Origin: Portulaca oleracea | Lineage: Eukaryota; Streptophyta; Magnoliopsida; Caryophyllales; Portulacaceae | Reading direction: 5' to 3' | NCBI GenBank assembly: GCA_029582165.1 | Contig: CM055870.1 | Location: 3,435,332 to 3,499,331 of the forward strand | Length of the DNA stretch: 64,000 nucleotides | Part shown: positions 12,260-33,442 of the stretch, one piece after another | Layout: each line of letters opens with the position of its first letter | How positions within the stretch are numbered: position 1 is the stretch's first letter | Notes under the pieces: generated by a model | The model's database searches: none | Told to the model about the DNA's origin: nothing | Seen by the model: the letters and a program-made list of their open reading frames with translations, nothing else | Made by a program: the position numbers and the translations under genes

Positions 12260-13464
12260 TTGAGGAGAGAGAATCAGAGAGAAGAGAATGTAAGGTGTTG
12301 TTTTGGAGGGAGAAGGGGTTGAGAATTTAAATTTGGCGGTGGAGGGGCGGAATTTGATTGTTATTGTTTTTGAGATTTTGTCTACAGAGAATTTTTTAAT
12401 TTTTTTTATATTTTAGTTTTCTAGTTTAGAGATAGGAAGGTATTTTGTGAAGAAAACAATAGGAAATGTTCATATTGGTTGTTTTGTTGGCTCTGTAGTC
12501 ATCGATATTTCAACTCCAAATTAATTACTCATTTTAGATTTATGAGAACTAGATACATTCAATTAAAATTTTATTATAAATGTCAAGTGATAATTTAAAA
12601 TTCAATAAACTTGTCCCTTTTATACCGAATCATATATAATGTAGTGTCTCAACTATTTTTTAAATTAAAATGTAATTAAAATTGACGTTTAGTCTTTCAA
12701 CTGGTGTTCTATATCTTTTGATTATAGATCTTTTAAAAAGGTAAAATTTTCAAATGCTAGTTTGATAGAACACATTTTATTCAAATACTCATCTAAATAA
12801 TTATCCTCTAATTGTTAAATAGAACCGTTCTCCGCTAACTAATCTTTATATGCTATTTAAATCACTAATTTTGTCACATATATATCCAAAAAAAACACCC
12901 AATCTATCAAGTATTACATGTCATTCCAGTTTCATTACATGTACTCGTTCTTTAGAACCTATGATAATTGTTTTTATGTACTTGGTGGTGCATTATGCTA
13001 AACATGGTATATTAAATAATCATGTTGAAATATGATTGAATGTGTTAGATTGATTATTATAATTAAAGTCTAATTACAATTAAGCTTATAAATATAGTAG
13101 ATTATATAGATATATAACCGTATTGAGCAAAGTTAAATGTGAGGTGTGATTATGAAATGTTATATTTATCTTCCAACAAATAGATTTAACAATAACGTAA
13201 ATTGTAGATGAGTGGCAATAGATACCGAAAATAAAGTAGACCTTTCGTATTAAAAATGGTGAGATAAAATAACCCCAATGCAAGGATATATGGGGCCATA
13301 TGACCTTATGAGGAACTAATAGAGAAACAAACTATTGTTGTACAATGATTTCAAATTGCAAAATGTTCAAGAAAATATGGTGTGAATCTTTATATATGCA
13401 GTCCTCTGTTATAAAACTTGTATGCATTTCTTCTTTGCAAAAGATATCGTCAAAATAAACAAAT
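12260..13464. other. AT-rich spacer between E1-alpha copies
   Basis: No gene was recognised. The first 100 bp would be the old promoter and 5' UTR of the exon-1 pseudogene; the rest is AT-rich with no convincing open frame. Confidence 0.5.
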
Positions 13465-15047
13465 TTAAGAAAGAGTGACTCTAACATCTTTGCGATCTGG
13501 TCCAAAAACCTGCAAAAAAAAATATGTATACAAACGCAGTTAGTAATGTTAAATTCTAATACTTGCACAACAATGTTAGGCTTTAGTTATAGGTCAAATT
13601 AAAGGGAAAAAAAGAATCATTTCAGTCCCAAAAATATGTTGTCTTGTAACTCTTGTTTGACAAATTTGACCATTTTTTAGAGGTGTTTTATGAATTTGAG
13701 GATGAATAATTTATTTGAAGATATTATATGATGATGTTATCAAATTGTTAGTATGCCTATTCATAATAAAAGGTTATTATAGTGTAGCAAAGTCCAACCA
13801 TAGAATTTGTGTTGTAGATCACTATGGTTTATACTTAACTAATGATCAAAGTTTGTCAAATTGGACAATCTCTTTGAAACTCTTACCTGAGCACCAATGC
13901 CTTTGACATAAATGTCATCAAATAGAGCTGAAGATTCTGGTGTTGGACTCTCCTGTGAAAGTTCATCAACTTCTTCAATTAAGCAAGATATTAAAGACTA
14001 CTAATCAGCCCAAAATAATAAAAGAGAACCTAATCAATTAGGCTAATTAGTAGTTGTTACCTTAGCTTGAGAAATAGCTGCGTCTACGTCCTTTTTTATT
14101 TGCTTCTCAATGTCCTACATTAATTAGGATTATTCTAGTTAGTAAGCTACGTCTTTAGTACATAATTATTTCGTAATATTGATATGTTTTGTTAAGGTAG
14201 ACAAAGTTTACCACATAATTAAATAGCATACCTTTAACTCTTTGTCAGTTGAAATGCTATGGGACAATAGTAACTGTCTCACCCATTCGATTGGGTCACG
14301 TTCCTATAAAATCCATAAATTGTGTAAATATTTTAGTTGTATCTTAATCACTCTACCTTGTAATAAACTCAATCAATAAAACAGACAATTAAATTTTACA
14401 CATATAAGAGACGGACCTTCCTTATGCGGTCAATTTCATCTCTTTTACGATAAGTTGTACCAGGATCAGACATGAATGACCATGATATCTGTAGCAGTCC
14501 ATGTCTAGAATCTAATCGAGTCCAAGGCAAAGAAAAAAAAAAGAGAATAAATTCAATTTACAAAAGATCATCATATAACAATTAATCAACTGGAGCAAAG
14601 AAGTGATGCATGTCAGCATTTTGAAGCGGAAATTACTCACAAGGGGTCCATTTTTGAGAACATACTCCTTGGCGAACTTACGAGCTTGTTTGACAGCAAG
14701 CACATCCATACCATCCACCTATTCATTTCAACATTTTTACCAAAGAAAGTTAAGTAAATTGCTAGCTGTTTAAAATACCAAAGAACAAAGTCTAAAGACA
14801 ATGTTATGCTGAACAATTTCATGTTCTTGCCTAATTTGCCTCTATTATTCAAAAATCTAAATCCAAATCTAAAACCAATATAAAAAAAAAAAGGTCCTAT
14901 CGCGAAATAGGGTGAGAGTATGATGTAATTAGTTTGGATTGATCCATTACAATCTAAACTTTAAAAAAAAATCCTTTTGTTTAATACCACAAATATTTGT
15001 TTATCACGTTCTTTTAGTTTTACAAACTCAACGTAGAGATCTACTAT

Positions 15048-15746
15048 GACCCTGTTCTTTTCTGCGGTTGTCAAACTGCGGTCTTGTATTCTCTACATGA
15101 TTTACCGCAAATCATTACTTTTCTCTCTCCTCACTTTTCTCCTCTACTTTTTACATCCTCTCTCCTCACCTAACCCATATACCAATAATCCACCACAATT
15201 CCACCATACCCGCCACAATTCCACCCATGGTTGTTAAAATCGCGATACGGATCGTAGGATCGTACGATCCTACGATCCAAAAATGACCAAACGATCCAAC
15301 TCGTTCCTGGATCGCTACCTTGTTAGGATCGTACCAGGATCGGACCAGGATCGGTCAGGATCGGTCAGGATCGGTAGGATCGGTCAGGATCGATAGGATC
15401 GGCTCGATCCTAACTATAGCCTATTTTTGTTAGAATGGTCATAATCTCCCTAGAATCGGTTAGGATCGTACCAGACTCGGTTAGGATCGTTTAGGATTGT
15501 ATTAGGATCGGTGAAAATCATGGCTCTTTGTACAATTTTTGAAAAACAATGTTTTTTCTAAGGAAACTTCAAGTCACTTATAACAATTTTACTTTATTTG
15601 TAGAATCTTACGATCCTCGATTCGATCCTACGATCCCGATTCTAAGGACCCCTATCGATCCTAACTAGAATCCCGATTCTGACAACCTTGATTCCACCAC
15701 ACATCACCACACCATTCCGCAAAATACCGCATAAAAGAACATGACC
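15048..15746. mobile_element. Tourist-like MITE, split by an hAT insertion
   Basis: Left end GACCCTGTTCTTTTCTGCGG, right end ACCGCATAAAAGAACATGACC: near-perfect inverted termini, flanked by TAT on both sides. The core consists of CCACAATTCCACCA-type units. It lies in an intron of E1-alpha copy 3 and is interrupted by the hAT-like element at 15226-15690; without that insert it would be about 230 bp, like its relatives. Confidence 0.8.
15226..15690. mobile_element. hAT-like non-autonomous element nested in a MITE
   Basis: Termini CATGGTTGTTAAAATCG and CGATTCTGACAACCTTG are imperfect inverted repeats. The element is flanked by an exact 8-bp duplication ATTCCACC (15218-15225 and 15691-15698), the hAT target-site size. 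The 465-bp interior is packed with GGATCG/CGATCC motifs, which hAT transposases often bind subterminally. It has no coding capacity. Confidence 0.85.
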
Positions 15747-16967
15747 TATATGTAACCCAAGAAAAATGAAAAAGTCAACTAGAACATGTTAGAAGGTTTT
15801 AGGTGTTTTACCTTCAAGCCAGGAACATAATCTCCACGCTTGTAATATTGTGGCACCTTTGCTGCTCTCTAATCCGCAGTCCTCATACCATCTACAACTC
15901 AAATGATTCCCCCATTTAATCAATCAATAAAAATTTACCAAGAATTTAAAAGAAATCAATAAATTTAACTCAACAAAACACCAAATCAATAATTAATTAA
16001 TTCACCCCGGAAAGATTTTATCACAGGGTAATACCCGAATTTGTCTTGTCCGTAAAAATTGGTGGGGTGATAGATTTTTCGTCCGAATTAAAATATTGAT
16101 CAATTTTGAATATTTGGATATAACTTTTGTCTTTCTCTATTGACAGAACATGATTGACCCGAATATAAGATGAATAATTGGACATTGATTTTTTGTCCGA
16201 ATTTTAACATTTTGCACTTTGATTTTCCAAATTTGCTCCAAACCGAATTTTTTTAAAAAGGAAAATATTCTTACAGTGATTATTCTCACAAACAAGAACA
16301 ACGGGCAAGTTCCAGAGGGCAGCCATGTTGAGAGCTTCAAAGAGCTGACCCTGATTGGCCGCCCCATCTCCATACAACGTGAAAGTCACGTGATCCTCCT
16401 TGTTATACTTCTGGGCAAAAGCCAGCCCACAGCCCAACGGAATTTGGGCCCCCACGATCCCATGCCCACCAAAAAAGCCCGAATCCTTCTTATAAAAATG
16501 CATCGACCCACCTTTCCCCTTGGAGCACCCGTCAACCCGGCCCATTAACTCCGCAAACGAGCCCAATAGCTACCCGCCCCGGCCCAAGTAGGTGCAGTGG
16601 TCGCGGTACGAGGTGATTACGGCGTCGTTTTGGGTGATCGCCGCCTCCATTCCGACGGAGACCGCCTCGGAGCCGTCGTACAGGTGGCAGAATCCGCGGA
16701 TGAGCTTGTTCTTGTAGTTGATGTCGGAGATGATTTCGAGCCGCCGCATGGTGGCCATGTTTTTGAAGAAGGAGAGGAGCACGGCGTCGTTTCGACCTCC
16801 GTCGACGGAGGGTCGCACCGGTGAGTCTCGAAGGGTCGCCGTGTTTGGATTGTTAGGGTTTCGGCGTCGGAGGAGGAGGAGAATTGACGGAGGAGGGTTG
16901 ATCTTCCGGCAAGGACGAGGTGGCGCGTGAGGAGATTGTAACGGCGGAGATGAGCGATCGCCGCCAT

Positions 16968-18570
16968 TGGAGGTGGCGGATGGAGGTCACTGCGGTGGAG
17001 AGAGAGAGACAGAGAGAGAGGGAGAGAGAGAGATGTTTGACTTCTTGGGCGAGGGTGTTTGTTTGACAGTTTTAAATTTGGCCGCGAAGGGGAGTAGAAA
17101 TTCGCTTTTGAGTGGGGCCCACATCCCCACCTCTTATTATTTTTTTAATATTTTGATGCAAAGCTCCATTATTATTATTATTATTATTATTATTATGTAG
17201 ATTATAGAATTTTTCACTTAAAATTATTATTAAAATTATTTTCACTTAATGTCAGGTAAGATAAAAATTATTTCACAAATGTCGAGTGTGTAAAAATTAT
17301 TTCTACAAATGTCAGGTATGGTAAATGTAATTTACTCATATTAGTTGCTAGTTGAGTTATTTATTCTTATGGTGAAGAGTTTGTCATATTATTTTTGCAT
17401 TTTAAACTTTAGGAAAGGGAATTTCTATTATATATTGATTTGTTTTTGTTGGTTCCTTGGTCATCACCAAGGGTCATTGTGACATTGACTTCTATATAGA
17501 GACATCAAACTATAAAAGTATCAATCCCCTAATTGATCTCACAAAATAAATGGTTTTGCTTTTGGAAAAAGACAATTAGCCATCATTTTACATTTTCCTT
17601 AAAAATACAAGGCTTTAATACCTTTGAAAATAAACTGTCATCATTTTTAGTATTTTTTGAGGTCGTTTTCAAAATTTATTGATAAGCAATTGTATTTTTT
17701 TTTTCATAACATATATATTTCTCTTTTGTAACCATCACATTACAAGAATTGATTTCTCTTTCGGACTTTAACTAGTCATGAACTTTCACTGAAATATAGG
17801 TAAGACATAAGCCTTGTTTTTTGGATGAGCTATCTTCAAGTTAGGATAGTTAAGTTAGGATAAATTATAATACTTTTTTGGGAAATTGTATTTTTAGAGT
17901 GGATATTTTTTTGGGGAATTGTGTTAGGTTAGGATAAATTAAGATAAAGTTAGAATAGTTAAGTTTAAACTGACAAAAGAACAAGGTCCATTTGCAAGAA
18001 TAAAAATTTCCATTAAATTTCGAAGGAAATGTTTCATATAGAATTACATGAATTTGGATCAAACCCAAAAACAGGGGAGGGGAAAAAATTGATGGGTCAA
18101 TGTAAATGAATGAAATGTAGTAATTTCTATTTACACAGTTGCGGCTGCTGAATTTACCACAAAACTTTCTATATTGTGCTGCATCTTCAGCTGTCACACC
18201 TGTTTCCTTCCTCTTACCTGATTTGGTTTTATCAGCAAGGAAGGAATTTCAGGATTTACTTTGGCCAACAATATAACAGACTTTCCCCCTCTCTTGTGCT
18301 TTGCCCAGCTTCTGTCTTCAACTTGAGATGGTGGTCATAGTCTCTGTTTTACTGGCAGTAATATTTGCAACAACTCAAAACATCCTCCAGTGAAACATTT
18401 CAGTGGCTAATCTGATGCACCCTGACTCTCCCAAACTGAAGCCAGTCCTTGGCGAAAATACGGTGTCCCTTGGCCGGGCAATCCTGGCCGTTGATAGTGA
18501 AACAAGTGCTACAAATCTTACATTGTACGGTGCCATGTACGTGTGTAGTTACGTGGGTTCTAGTGGGTTC
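16968..18570. other. Spacer and probable 3' UTR of the SIN3-like gene
   Basis: Holds the GA-rich leader upstream of E1-alpha copy 3 (about 16998-17030), an (ATT)n tract at 17169-17197, a MITE-like unit at 17812-17988, and probably the 3' UTR of the SIN3-like gene in the last few hundred bases. No separate gene was recognised. Confidence 0.5.
17812..17988. mobile_element. MITE-like repeat
   Basis: Ends CCTTGTTTTTTGGATGAG and ACTGACAAAAGAACAAGGTC are short inverted repeats, and the core repeats TTAGGATAAATTA-like units. No convincing target duplication was seen. The ends resemble the CCCTGTTCTTTT termini of the Tourist-like family but lack its GCGGT motif. Confidence 0.45.
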
Positions 18571-28107
<9,537 letters not shown>

Positions 28108-28700
28108 CTCTCTCTGTGTGCTTAACTCCTTAATCACCAAACATAATCAAAATCCTGCAACATCAACCAAAAGATTAAAAAAACTGTAATCAAGCAAAGC
28201 AAACACAAAGCAGATCTACGCCACAAACACAGAACACCAAAACCGAGAGCTCAAATTCACCACCAGGACTTCCGCAATCTCATCAGATCACACAAACACA
28301 AACGCAAACAAAAACACGAGAATTCAAATTTGCATTATAACTTGAAAATTAAGCAAATCATCCATTGCTAACGAAGCACACGTATCCGAAATCAGAATCA
28401 AGCAAACTACAAACAATAAACAAGAACATCAACAAAAGATCGCTAGAACTTACTAATTCGAAAGGAAATCGACAATCCGTGTACGGAATCAGTTGAACGA
28501 GATGAAATTAAGTTGATGGAGGCTCAAATCAAAATGAAAAAGGAAAGTGAGAAGAGAAGAAAAGAGAAGAGGTTTGGTTTTAGGGTGAAGAGGAGAGAGA
28601 AAGAGAGGGATTTAGAGAGAGAGAGAGAGAGAGAGAGCTTGGGATTGTGAATGATGTTGAGGAAACAAAGAAGAAGAGAAAGGAAGGAAGAAGGCAAGGC
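28108..28700 (-). promoter_or_regulatory. 5' leader and promoter region of the SIN3-like gene
   Basis: The ATG at 28107 follows a CACACAGAGAGAG leader. Further upstream, at 28611-28637, is an uninterrupted GA/CT tract within purine-rich sequence to about 28700. GA/CT tracts are common in plant 5' UTRs and core promoters. A leader intron is possible but its borders were not fixed. Confidence 0.4.
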
Positions 28701-30559
28701 AAGGCAGGGCAGGAGAGAAGAAGGGTGATAATAATATGGTTTGTATTGTAAATTTTTTGTATGTTATTATAAGAGATAGAAAAAAATAAATGAGCGAATA
28801 AATAAATTTAAGGGGGGGAAATAAATAAAGGGAAAACGCAAGTATATGGAGAACAATAGGGTCGGACTTGGAAGGGAGGGAGAGGGAGTTTTTTTTACAA
28901 TTACCGGTTGCCGGTCACCGTCATTTTCTAAATTCTAATTGGTTCGCTAATTAGTAATTAGATTTAGACATTTTTATATATGAGATTTTTTTCCCTTATA
29001 TCACTCGCTTTATCTTAGATTTTTGGAGAAGTATTAGTATCAGAAAATATTGAGTCATTCTATTGGAGTATTTTCAATGATAAAATAAATAGTCCGTCTT
29101 GTATTTTAAGAATAGTTACTCACAATTTTTTAATTTTTATTGGATAGAGTAAAAAAGTACCTAATTGACCGTAATAGACATTAACAAGCATCATGAGTAT
29201 GACTATCTCTACATACATAATCATCAATTAAGTTCAATAATAATATTAAATAATTAATCTCAATTGTAATATTATACTTCCACACATTAAAAACAAAACT
29301 CTTATTTAAGTTAAACATGTAGGATATGTATTAGTGAAGTATAGTTGAGACTTGAGAGCATTTGGTTGACTAGAATGGGATTAATAAACTTTCTACCAAT
29401 GACAAAAGTTTGGGTCTGGCCAAATTGGTCAGTTCGATTTGGTCAATATTACAATTCGAACGAGAATTTGACGTTCGAATTCGTTTTTTCGAACCAGACC
29501 GAGTAGGACAACTCAAATAAAATTAAATTTCAATCAAATCGGGTATTGACAATAAAAAAAAATATTGAGATTTTATTAAGCTAAATTGTCAAAATGCATA
29601 AAAGAGGAGGAGAAAAAAGGTTGGTTGGAATTGCCAAAACCACAGCAGGAGTGACGGCTTAGACCATAGGGTGACCGAGATTAGGAAGTTAGCCGTTTAC
29701 CCAGAACGAGGATTAGGCAACTATGAGGGCGAAAAGGTCTTTTCACTTAATAAATGAGGATAAGAATGTAATTTCAGAAGAAGGGAGTTTTGTAGACCTC
29801 GTCTAATTTGGTGTCTATGTGTGGGTGTGCGCCAAATATAGAGCGGTTAGGTTTTGTGATTTGTAATTGGAAGCCTACTTTTTTCTGTTGTCATCAACAA
29901 ACAAATGGGCGCCTATCAAATCATCATCGAGCTTCGGAATTTAGGGTTTTCTCAGGCCCAGCCCAAACTTTACACCTATTGATCCAGAGGTAGTTTAGGC
30001 ACATTTATTTAATTGGGCCAAACAAGGCCTCCTTGGACTGAGGATACGGGCTTTGAGTAAAAGAAACCAAAACAACTGCTTAATCAAGTAATCATGTTCG
30101 TTTGTACAGCACTCACTTTACGTTCGTTAACAAATGGGCTTTTCACTTGAAATGATGACCCAGTTGACAAATGGACCGTAAAATATCAAAGTATAATATA
30201 TTAATATGCGGTTTCATTCTACATACAAAATGGGGACTAAAAAAAGGATTTGGCATTAGACCTGTCAAATTTTGTTCTGAAAATTCGACCTGAACTCGTC
30301 TGAAAGGTTTGGGTTTCGGCCCAAACCTAAAATATACCGAACTCGAAAAACCAGTAAATTAGCGGGTCAAACCCGATCCACCCGTTTGACCCGAAAATAT
30401 TATTTTTTATATTCAAATATATTAGAATCTGTGACTTTTCGTTGGAATTGATGACTATTAAACTATATCCGCAACTCATTCATATGTTCTAATTTAAGCT
30501 AAAACATTTACAATAATCTATCGGTAATAGAAGATAATCGTATTTTATTATGTATATTG
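28701..30559. other. Spacer with repeat fragments
   Basis: No gene was recognised. A segment at about 29952-30100 (CCCAGCCCAAACTTTACACC onward, with TTGATCCAGAGG and TGGGCCAAACAAGGCCTC) matches 40864-41040. Sequence at 29395-29560 has several short inverted motifs (TTCGAAC/GTTCGAA) but no clear borders. 30270-30410 is rich in CCCGA/GACCC motifs and may be part of an older insertion into which the element at 30560 landed. Confidence 0.45.
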
Positions 30560-31210
30560 TAGGGGTGGAAGAAAATTTCGGAACCGGCACACCGAACCGG
30601 AAACCGGATAAAAAAACCGGGAACGGGCAACACCGAACCAGTTTAAAAATCCGGTGCACCGCACCGGAAAAACCGGATACTAAACGGGGCGGTTTCGGTT
30701 TGGGATATTCAAACCGCCGGGGAACCGACACCGCACCGTTAATATAATTAAATACATATATATATATATATAAATTTTGGCTAAAAAAAATTCTACCCAA
30801 AACTTAATACAAAAATAATATTAATTAACTAGTTTAAAAAATAACATTAGGTGTTAATGTGTTATTGGGTTGGGCTTATGGGCTAGTAAATTTGGCTCTC
30901 TGGCTCTCACTCCTCACAGTCTCACTGAGACACTGACCGTCGAGCAAGGGGAAGGGGGAATTAGGTTTTAGTATTTCAAATTTTCATTTTCCAGTTTAGA
31001 GTTTAGGGTTCTCACTTTTTTTTTTTATTAAATAGAAATTTATACGATTCCGGTTCACCGGTGAAACCGCACCGTTAAAGCCGGTGCACCGGTTTTTAAA
31101 AACCGGGTGATTCGGTTCCGGTTCCGGCTTATGATTTTCGCGCACCGTTTCATCCGGTGCACCGCTTCAGCGCACCGAAACCACACCGCACCGCACCGTT
31201 TCCACCCCTA
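30560..31210. mobile_element. hAT non-autonomous element, 651 bp
   Basis: Termini TAGGGGTGGAAG and its inverse, ending TTTCCACCCCTA, are flanked by a perfect 8-bp duplication GTATATTG (30552-30559 and 31211-31218). Both arms are dense in CCGGTGCACCGG- and GCACCGCACCG-type motifs, arranged as a long imperfect inverted repeat around an AT-rich centre. This is the hAT layout. No transposase frame is present, so it depends on a relative elsewhere. Confidence 0.92.
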
Positions 31211-31399
31211 GTATATTGTACCAAAAATAATATTTAGAGACAGGTTTTTTAAAAGAAAAAGAGGAAAAAAGTCGCAATCATAACTCGTCGGGTTGACCCA
31301 AAACCAAAATACACCGACCGTATTTACCCAAACCTGAAATACATATGTTCCGGTTAGGTCAAGCTAAACAGTAATGGGTATATCATTCAGAGATGACCA

Positions 31400-32300
31400 G
31401 TTGTTGGGTTCATCCTTCTAGATCGTTTTGGCATATGTTTTCGTGCAGGTTCCTACAAACTTACCAAGGAGCCTATCATTTTAGCTAAAACTTTAGCTCT
31501 CAAACTGGGACTTCAGAGCAATCACCACTTCTTTAGGTAGTTGTAGACATTGATCTGTATTCAGCCTCAGCTGAGGACTTTGACACTGTATTTTTCTTTT
31601 TAGTCTTCCAAGATACCAAGCATTGGCCCATGAAGATTGCATATCCAGTGATGAACCCTATCTTGACCTTGTTCTTTAGAGCTATCTTGATGGCTCTACC
31701 CCATTTCTGGAAATTAGAACCATTAAGTTTGATGTTCACAATCTGCAAACCCGGGTGATCTGAGCTAGCAAGGTGTAGGGGATCATTGGTATATAGTTCT
31801 TCTTCATTCTTTGGTTGATCTTGGCCAAGACCATCTCTTGTTTCAGCTTCTTGTCCAGAAGTTGTCTGTGATTGCTCGATTTTTGCCACTTTGTTAGACA
31901 CAGAAGTCGTGCTGCCCTTCTTGAATCAGTAAATCAACAGTTTTCAGTAATGTGGAGGACATAAAGAGCTTGTTTTCTCAAGGAAGGGCAGAATAAGAGC
32001 AAACCTTGCTCTAATACCATGAGAAATTTATGTATAAAGGAGAATGATAGAAGAAGAAGAATTTTGTATAATGTGTGTTTTAGATACAAAGACAACCCAT
32101 GCTATATATACACGAGCTAAACACAAGAAACAGAAAAACTGATTCTTAAACCTAAACAGAAAACTAACTAACTAACTTAAGACACCTTGATATTTCCACA
32201 AGAGTGGCAATCTCATCCTTGTACAAGTAGTCCAAAGTATTATAAATGTTATGTGGCAAACTGATATGGCCATTCGTGATATCTAAAAATACTTCCAACA
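31400..32300 (-). mobile_element. Ty1/copia retrotransposon deletion derivative
   Basis: Read on the minus strand. A 5' LTR of 280 bp (32300-32021) starts TGTTGGAAGT and ends CTCA. It is followed directly by a primer-binding site TGGTATTAGAGCA complementary to initiator tRNA-Met, as in most plant copia elements. A reading frame at 31901-31533 has a Gag-like N-terminus ([19 protein letters not shown], then [12 protein letters not shown]). It then joins directly to the end of a copia RNase H domain ([20 protein letters not shown]). Protease, integrase and reverse transcriptase are missing. No 3' LTR was found below about 31400, so the left border is uncertain. The element cannot move on its own. 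Confidence 0.85.
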
Positions 32301-33191
32301 GTTTTAAGATGCTATTGTTCATCATATCTTTCGGGGGGCCATAACAAGGGGCACATCATCAAAATTATTTTTTTTGGGATCAGAGCCTTCTTTATAGATC
32401 TTTCTTTAATTTTGTATTATGATACACTACGATGACCTTTTACAGGAAATGACTCTTGAGTTTTTTTTTACCTCTTTTACCCGAATTCGCAAAAAAAAAA
32501 AAAATTACTATGGAACGGAGGGAGTACATCACAAATATATGTTTGAATTTTTGCACAAGAGTTCTAATGATCAAAATCCATGCTAGAAATTATTGAATAT
32601 GTAAAATATGTAAAAATGATAAATTATATATAATATTATTTCAAAACTGCATGCTCTGTATTAATTTAATATGATCCTTTTTATTTAATTTGGCTAATTA
32701 ATTTCTTTATCTAGTTTTATATAATATATTTTGAAAACTAGTTTCTAAACCATAATAATAATAATAAAAGTTCAAGAGATACATAATTAATCATGTTAGC
32801 ATTCGATGATGCATCTTAATAGTTCATGAAATTTTGATAAGTACATATTCATTATACTGGTGATGGCTATTACTGATGTGTAGTGCGTAATTAGTGTTAA
32901 ATATTAATGAATTGTCATCAATTGAAAAGAACAAATCCAAATAATAACTAATCCAATGGATTAATCTTAATCCACCGCCGTTGCAATTTCAAGATTTAGG
33001 AGCCCCTATAGAAGATTTTCAACTTCAAACTAGCTAGATGTATGATAAAAAACGACCGGTAAAACTAACTTTTAATATTTTTTTATTGAGGGAAAGTTGG
33101 TCCACCCAATCTTTTATTTATGTACATATCTTAAGGATGAGTGCCACGAGACATGTGAAGTGCTAGCTAGGTAGAAAACAAAGAGAATTTA
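32301..33191. other. AT-rich spacer downstream of the GDSL locus
   Basis: No gene was recognised. A lone right-hand MITE end (GGAACGGAGGGAGTA) lies near 32513-32527 without a clear left partner, and a short (AAT)n tract lies near 32753-32767. Confidence 0.45.
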
Positions 33192-33442
33192 GACATGTTT
33201 TTTTATACAGTTGGCTGCGGTATGGCGCGGTGCGGTCGTAGGTGTGGTGGAATTATGATGGGTTTTGTTTTCTTATAATTGTAAATTGTATCAGTAAATG
33301 TGAAAAAATAATTAGAAAAAGTGAGATGAAATATTGTAGTGGGTTGTGGTAAATTGTGGTGGATTGGTATGTTGTGGTGGGTTGTGACAAAGTGCGTTGA
33401 GTTGTGACATCGCGGTTAGCCAACCATATAAAGAACAGGGCC
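33192..33442. mobile_element. Tourist-like MITE abutting the GDSL stop codon
   Basis: Left end GACATGTTTTTTTATACAGT, right end AACCATATAAAGAACAGGGCC, with internal GGTTGTGGTAAATTGTGGTG-type units as in the other family members. Its last base, 33442, is the third base of the GDSL gene's TAG stop codon (read on the minus strand), so the gene's 3' UTR must lie in the MITE. Confidence 0.75.

Larger units (their letters stand above)
13465..16967 (-). pseudogene. PDH E1-alpha copy 3: all eight exons present, several lesions
   Basis: All eight E1-alpha exons are recognisable with intact splice borders. Exon 1 is 16967-16275, the exon ending in GDYVPGLK starts near 15892, then [12 protein letters not shown] near 14719, ILDMDCYRYHGHS near 14512, ERDPIEWVRQ near 14304, DIEKQIKK near 14116, ESPTPESS near 13953, and the last is 13509-13465 (VFGPDRKDVRVTLS). 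Four lesions are readable: a frameshift near 16781 after the presequence, an in-frame TAG at about 16571-16573 in exon 1, a Trp-to-stop change (GCGGATTAG) in exon 2, and a one-base deletion in exon 4 at the HGHSMSDPG phosphorylation motif (about 14473). A nested transposon pair sits in the intron between exons 2 and 3. It cannot encode a full E1-alpha. Confidence 0.9.
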
